From the NCBI RefSeq assembly GCF_032108445.1, contig NZ_CP134876.1, positions 3,906,001 to 3,970,000 of the forward strand: a DNA stretch of 64,000 nt, written 5' to 3'. The DNA comes from Micromonospora halotolerans (GTDB lineage: Bacteria; Actinomycetota; Actinomycetes; Mycobacteriales; Micromonosporaceae). The notes below the pieces were generated by a model. It did not search any database and was not told the DNA's origin. It was given only the letters and a program-made list of their open reading frames with translations. Below are positions 63,065 through 64,000 of the stretch, one piece after another. The position numbers and the translations under genes were made by a program. Numbering within the stretch: the stretch's first letter is position 1; the number at the start of each line of letters is the position of its first letter.

Positions 63065-64000
63065 GTGCTCCACCGTAATGCTGCTTTGACTCCACGCGCG
63101 CGTCTGCGGCTGGCGCGTTTGATCATCGAGGAACGCTGGCCGGTCGCGCGGGCCGCCGAACGCTATGACGTGTCCTGGCGCACGGCGAAACGATGGGCCC
63201 AGCGTTACGCCGAGCAGGGCGAGGCGGGGATGCAGGACCGCTCGTCACGCCCGCATCACAGCCCGGCCCGGACACCACGGCCGGTGGTCCGCAAGATTGT
63301 GCATCTGCGGTGGAGACAGCGGCTGGGTCCAGTGCAGATCGGCGGGCGGCTCGGTATCCCGGCCTCGACCGTGCATGCGGTGCTGACCCGCTGCCGGCTC
63401 AGCCGGCTCAGTCATCTCGACCGGATCACCGGCGAACCCGTCCGGCGTTACGAACACGACCGGCCCGGGGCGATGCTGCACGTCGACGTCACCAAGTACG
63501 GCAGCATTCCTGACGGCGGCGGCTGGCGCTACGTCGGCCGGGTCCAAGGCCGCCGCAACCGTGAGGCCACGGCCGGACGCACCGGAGCCCGCAGCAAAAC
63601 CTACGAACCACAGATCGGTACTGCGTTCGTGCATACCGTCATCGACGACCACTCCCGCGTCGCCTACGCCGAGATCCGCGATGACGAGAAAGCCGCGACC
63701 GCGATCGACGTGCTGCGCAACGCCGTCGCCTGGTTCGCCGCCCGGGGCATCACCGTCGAACGCGTGCTGTCGGACAACGGCTCGGCCTACAAATCCTTCG
63801 CCTGGCGTGATGCCTGCACCGAACTCGGCATCCGGCCGAAGAAGACCCGCCCCTACCGGCCCCAGACCAACGGAAAAGTCGAGCGCTTCCACCGCACCCT
63901 GACCGACGGCTGGGCCATCGCCCGCTTCTACAACAGCGAACAAGCCCGCAGGAAAGCCCTACCGGCCTTCCTGCATCACTACAATCACCACCGGCCTCAC
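63065..64000 (+). CDS. IS481-family transposase, truncated by window end
   Basis: The frame is open from GTG at 63065 to the window end (312 codons, no stop). The N terminus LTPRARLRLARLIIEERWPVARAAERYDVSWRTAKRWAQRYAEQGEAGMQDRSSRP is the helix-turn-helix of IS481/IS3-like enzymes. The DDE catalytic core shows MLHVDVTKYG (first Asp near 140), VLSDNGSAYKSFAWRDAC (second Asp near 237) and NGKVERFHRTLTDGWA (Glu near 274), ending in LHHYNHHRPH. Codon use contains more A/T-ending codons than the neighbours, consistent with transfer. The start was set by the AGGAGG eight bases upstream. Confidence 0.93.
   Translation, partial: MLHRNAALTPRARLRLARLIIEERWPVARAAERYDVSWRTAKRWAQRYAEQGEAGMQDRSSRPHHSPARTPRPVVRKIVHLRWRQRLGPVQIGGRLGIPASTVHAVLTRCRLSRLSHLDRITGEPVRRYEHDRPGAMLHVDVTKYGSIPDGGGWRYVGRVQGRRNREATAGRTGARSKTYEPQIGTAFVHTVIDDHSRVAYAEIRDDEKAATAIDVLRNAVAWFAARGITVERVLSDNGSAYKSFAWRDACTELGIRPKKTRPYRPQTNGKVERFHRTLTDGWAIARFYNSEQARRKALPAFLHHYNHHRPH

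Overview
The window looks like a chromosomal segment of a Micromonosporaceae actinomycete, most likely Micromonospora or a close relative. Evidence: very high G+C with G/C-ending codons, frequent GTG and some TTG starts, many ATGA/GTGA stop-start overlaps, TANNNT -10 hexamers 6-8 bp before start codons (leaderless transcripts), an XRE/DUF397 pair, and families of interspersed hairpin repeats. No tRNA, rRNA or CRISPR array was seen. The genus is an inference from gene content, not from a marker gene comparison.

Layout. (1) 1-2.3 kb: thiamine-precursor ECF transporter (ykoE, ykoD, first bases of ykoC) on the minus strand under a TPP riboswitch. (2) 2.4-7.6 kb: Asp-nucleophile alpha/beta hydrolase, AAC(3)-type acetyltransferase, SIS-domain protein, DUF6328 membrane protein and a long acyl-CoA dehydrogenase; a repeat element encoding a 29-residue peptide is wedged between the acetyltransferase and SIS genes. 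(3) 7.6-12.1 kb: zinc homeostasis block on the minus strand (znuA, znuC, znuB, an ArsR regulator, zur, two membrane proteins). (4) 12.1-32.7 kb: a conserved actinobacterial core (glyQS, dus, ppdK, dgt, dnaG) interleaved with a DUF559/AbiEi-like protein, a secreted C39 peptidase preceded by a ~70-bp tandem repeat array, a GH20 hexosaminidase, an IdeR-box siderophore-interacting protein, an acyltransferase and an ABC-transporter/XRE cassette.

(5) 32.7-39.8 kb, minus strand: five overlapping or close genes join a fused TRAP permease and two TAXI-type binding lipoproteins to a conservon-type sensor kinase and a roadblock protein, an unusual transporter-plus-signalling operon. (6) 40.1-46.6 kb: a drug/polysaccharide-type ABC ATPase, separated from two ABC-2 permeases by CMD, CxxC and XRE/DUF397 genes, then a YihY-family protein with a strong terminator.

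(7) 46.6-62.9 kb: a carbohydrate island. A ROK regulator, sugar ABC importer (ATPase, permease, Tat lipoprotein) and Gfo/Idh/MocA oxidoreductase are followed by eboA, an eboB-like TatD hydrolase, a polyprenyl synthetase, a secreted sugar-dehydrogenase propeller with PKD/CBM6/ricin-B modules, a secreted ThuA-DUF1080-CBM6-ricin-B protein, an orphan histidine-kinase ATPase domain and a TIM-barrel sugar isomerase. ThuA, DUF1080 (3-keto-disaccharide hydrolase), Gfo/Idh and TIM-barrel isomerase families together suggest 3-keto-sugar catabolism. The ROK and dehydrogenase genes share a similar upstream control region. (8) The right edge enters an IS481-family element whose transposase Shine-Dalgarno is buried in a hairpin.
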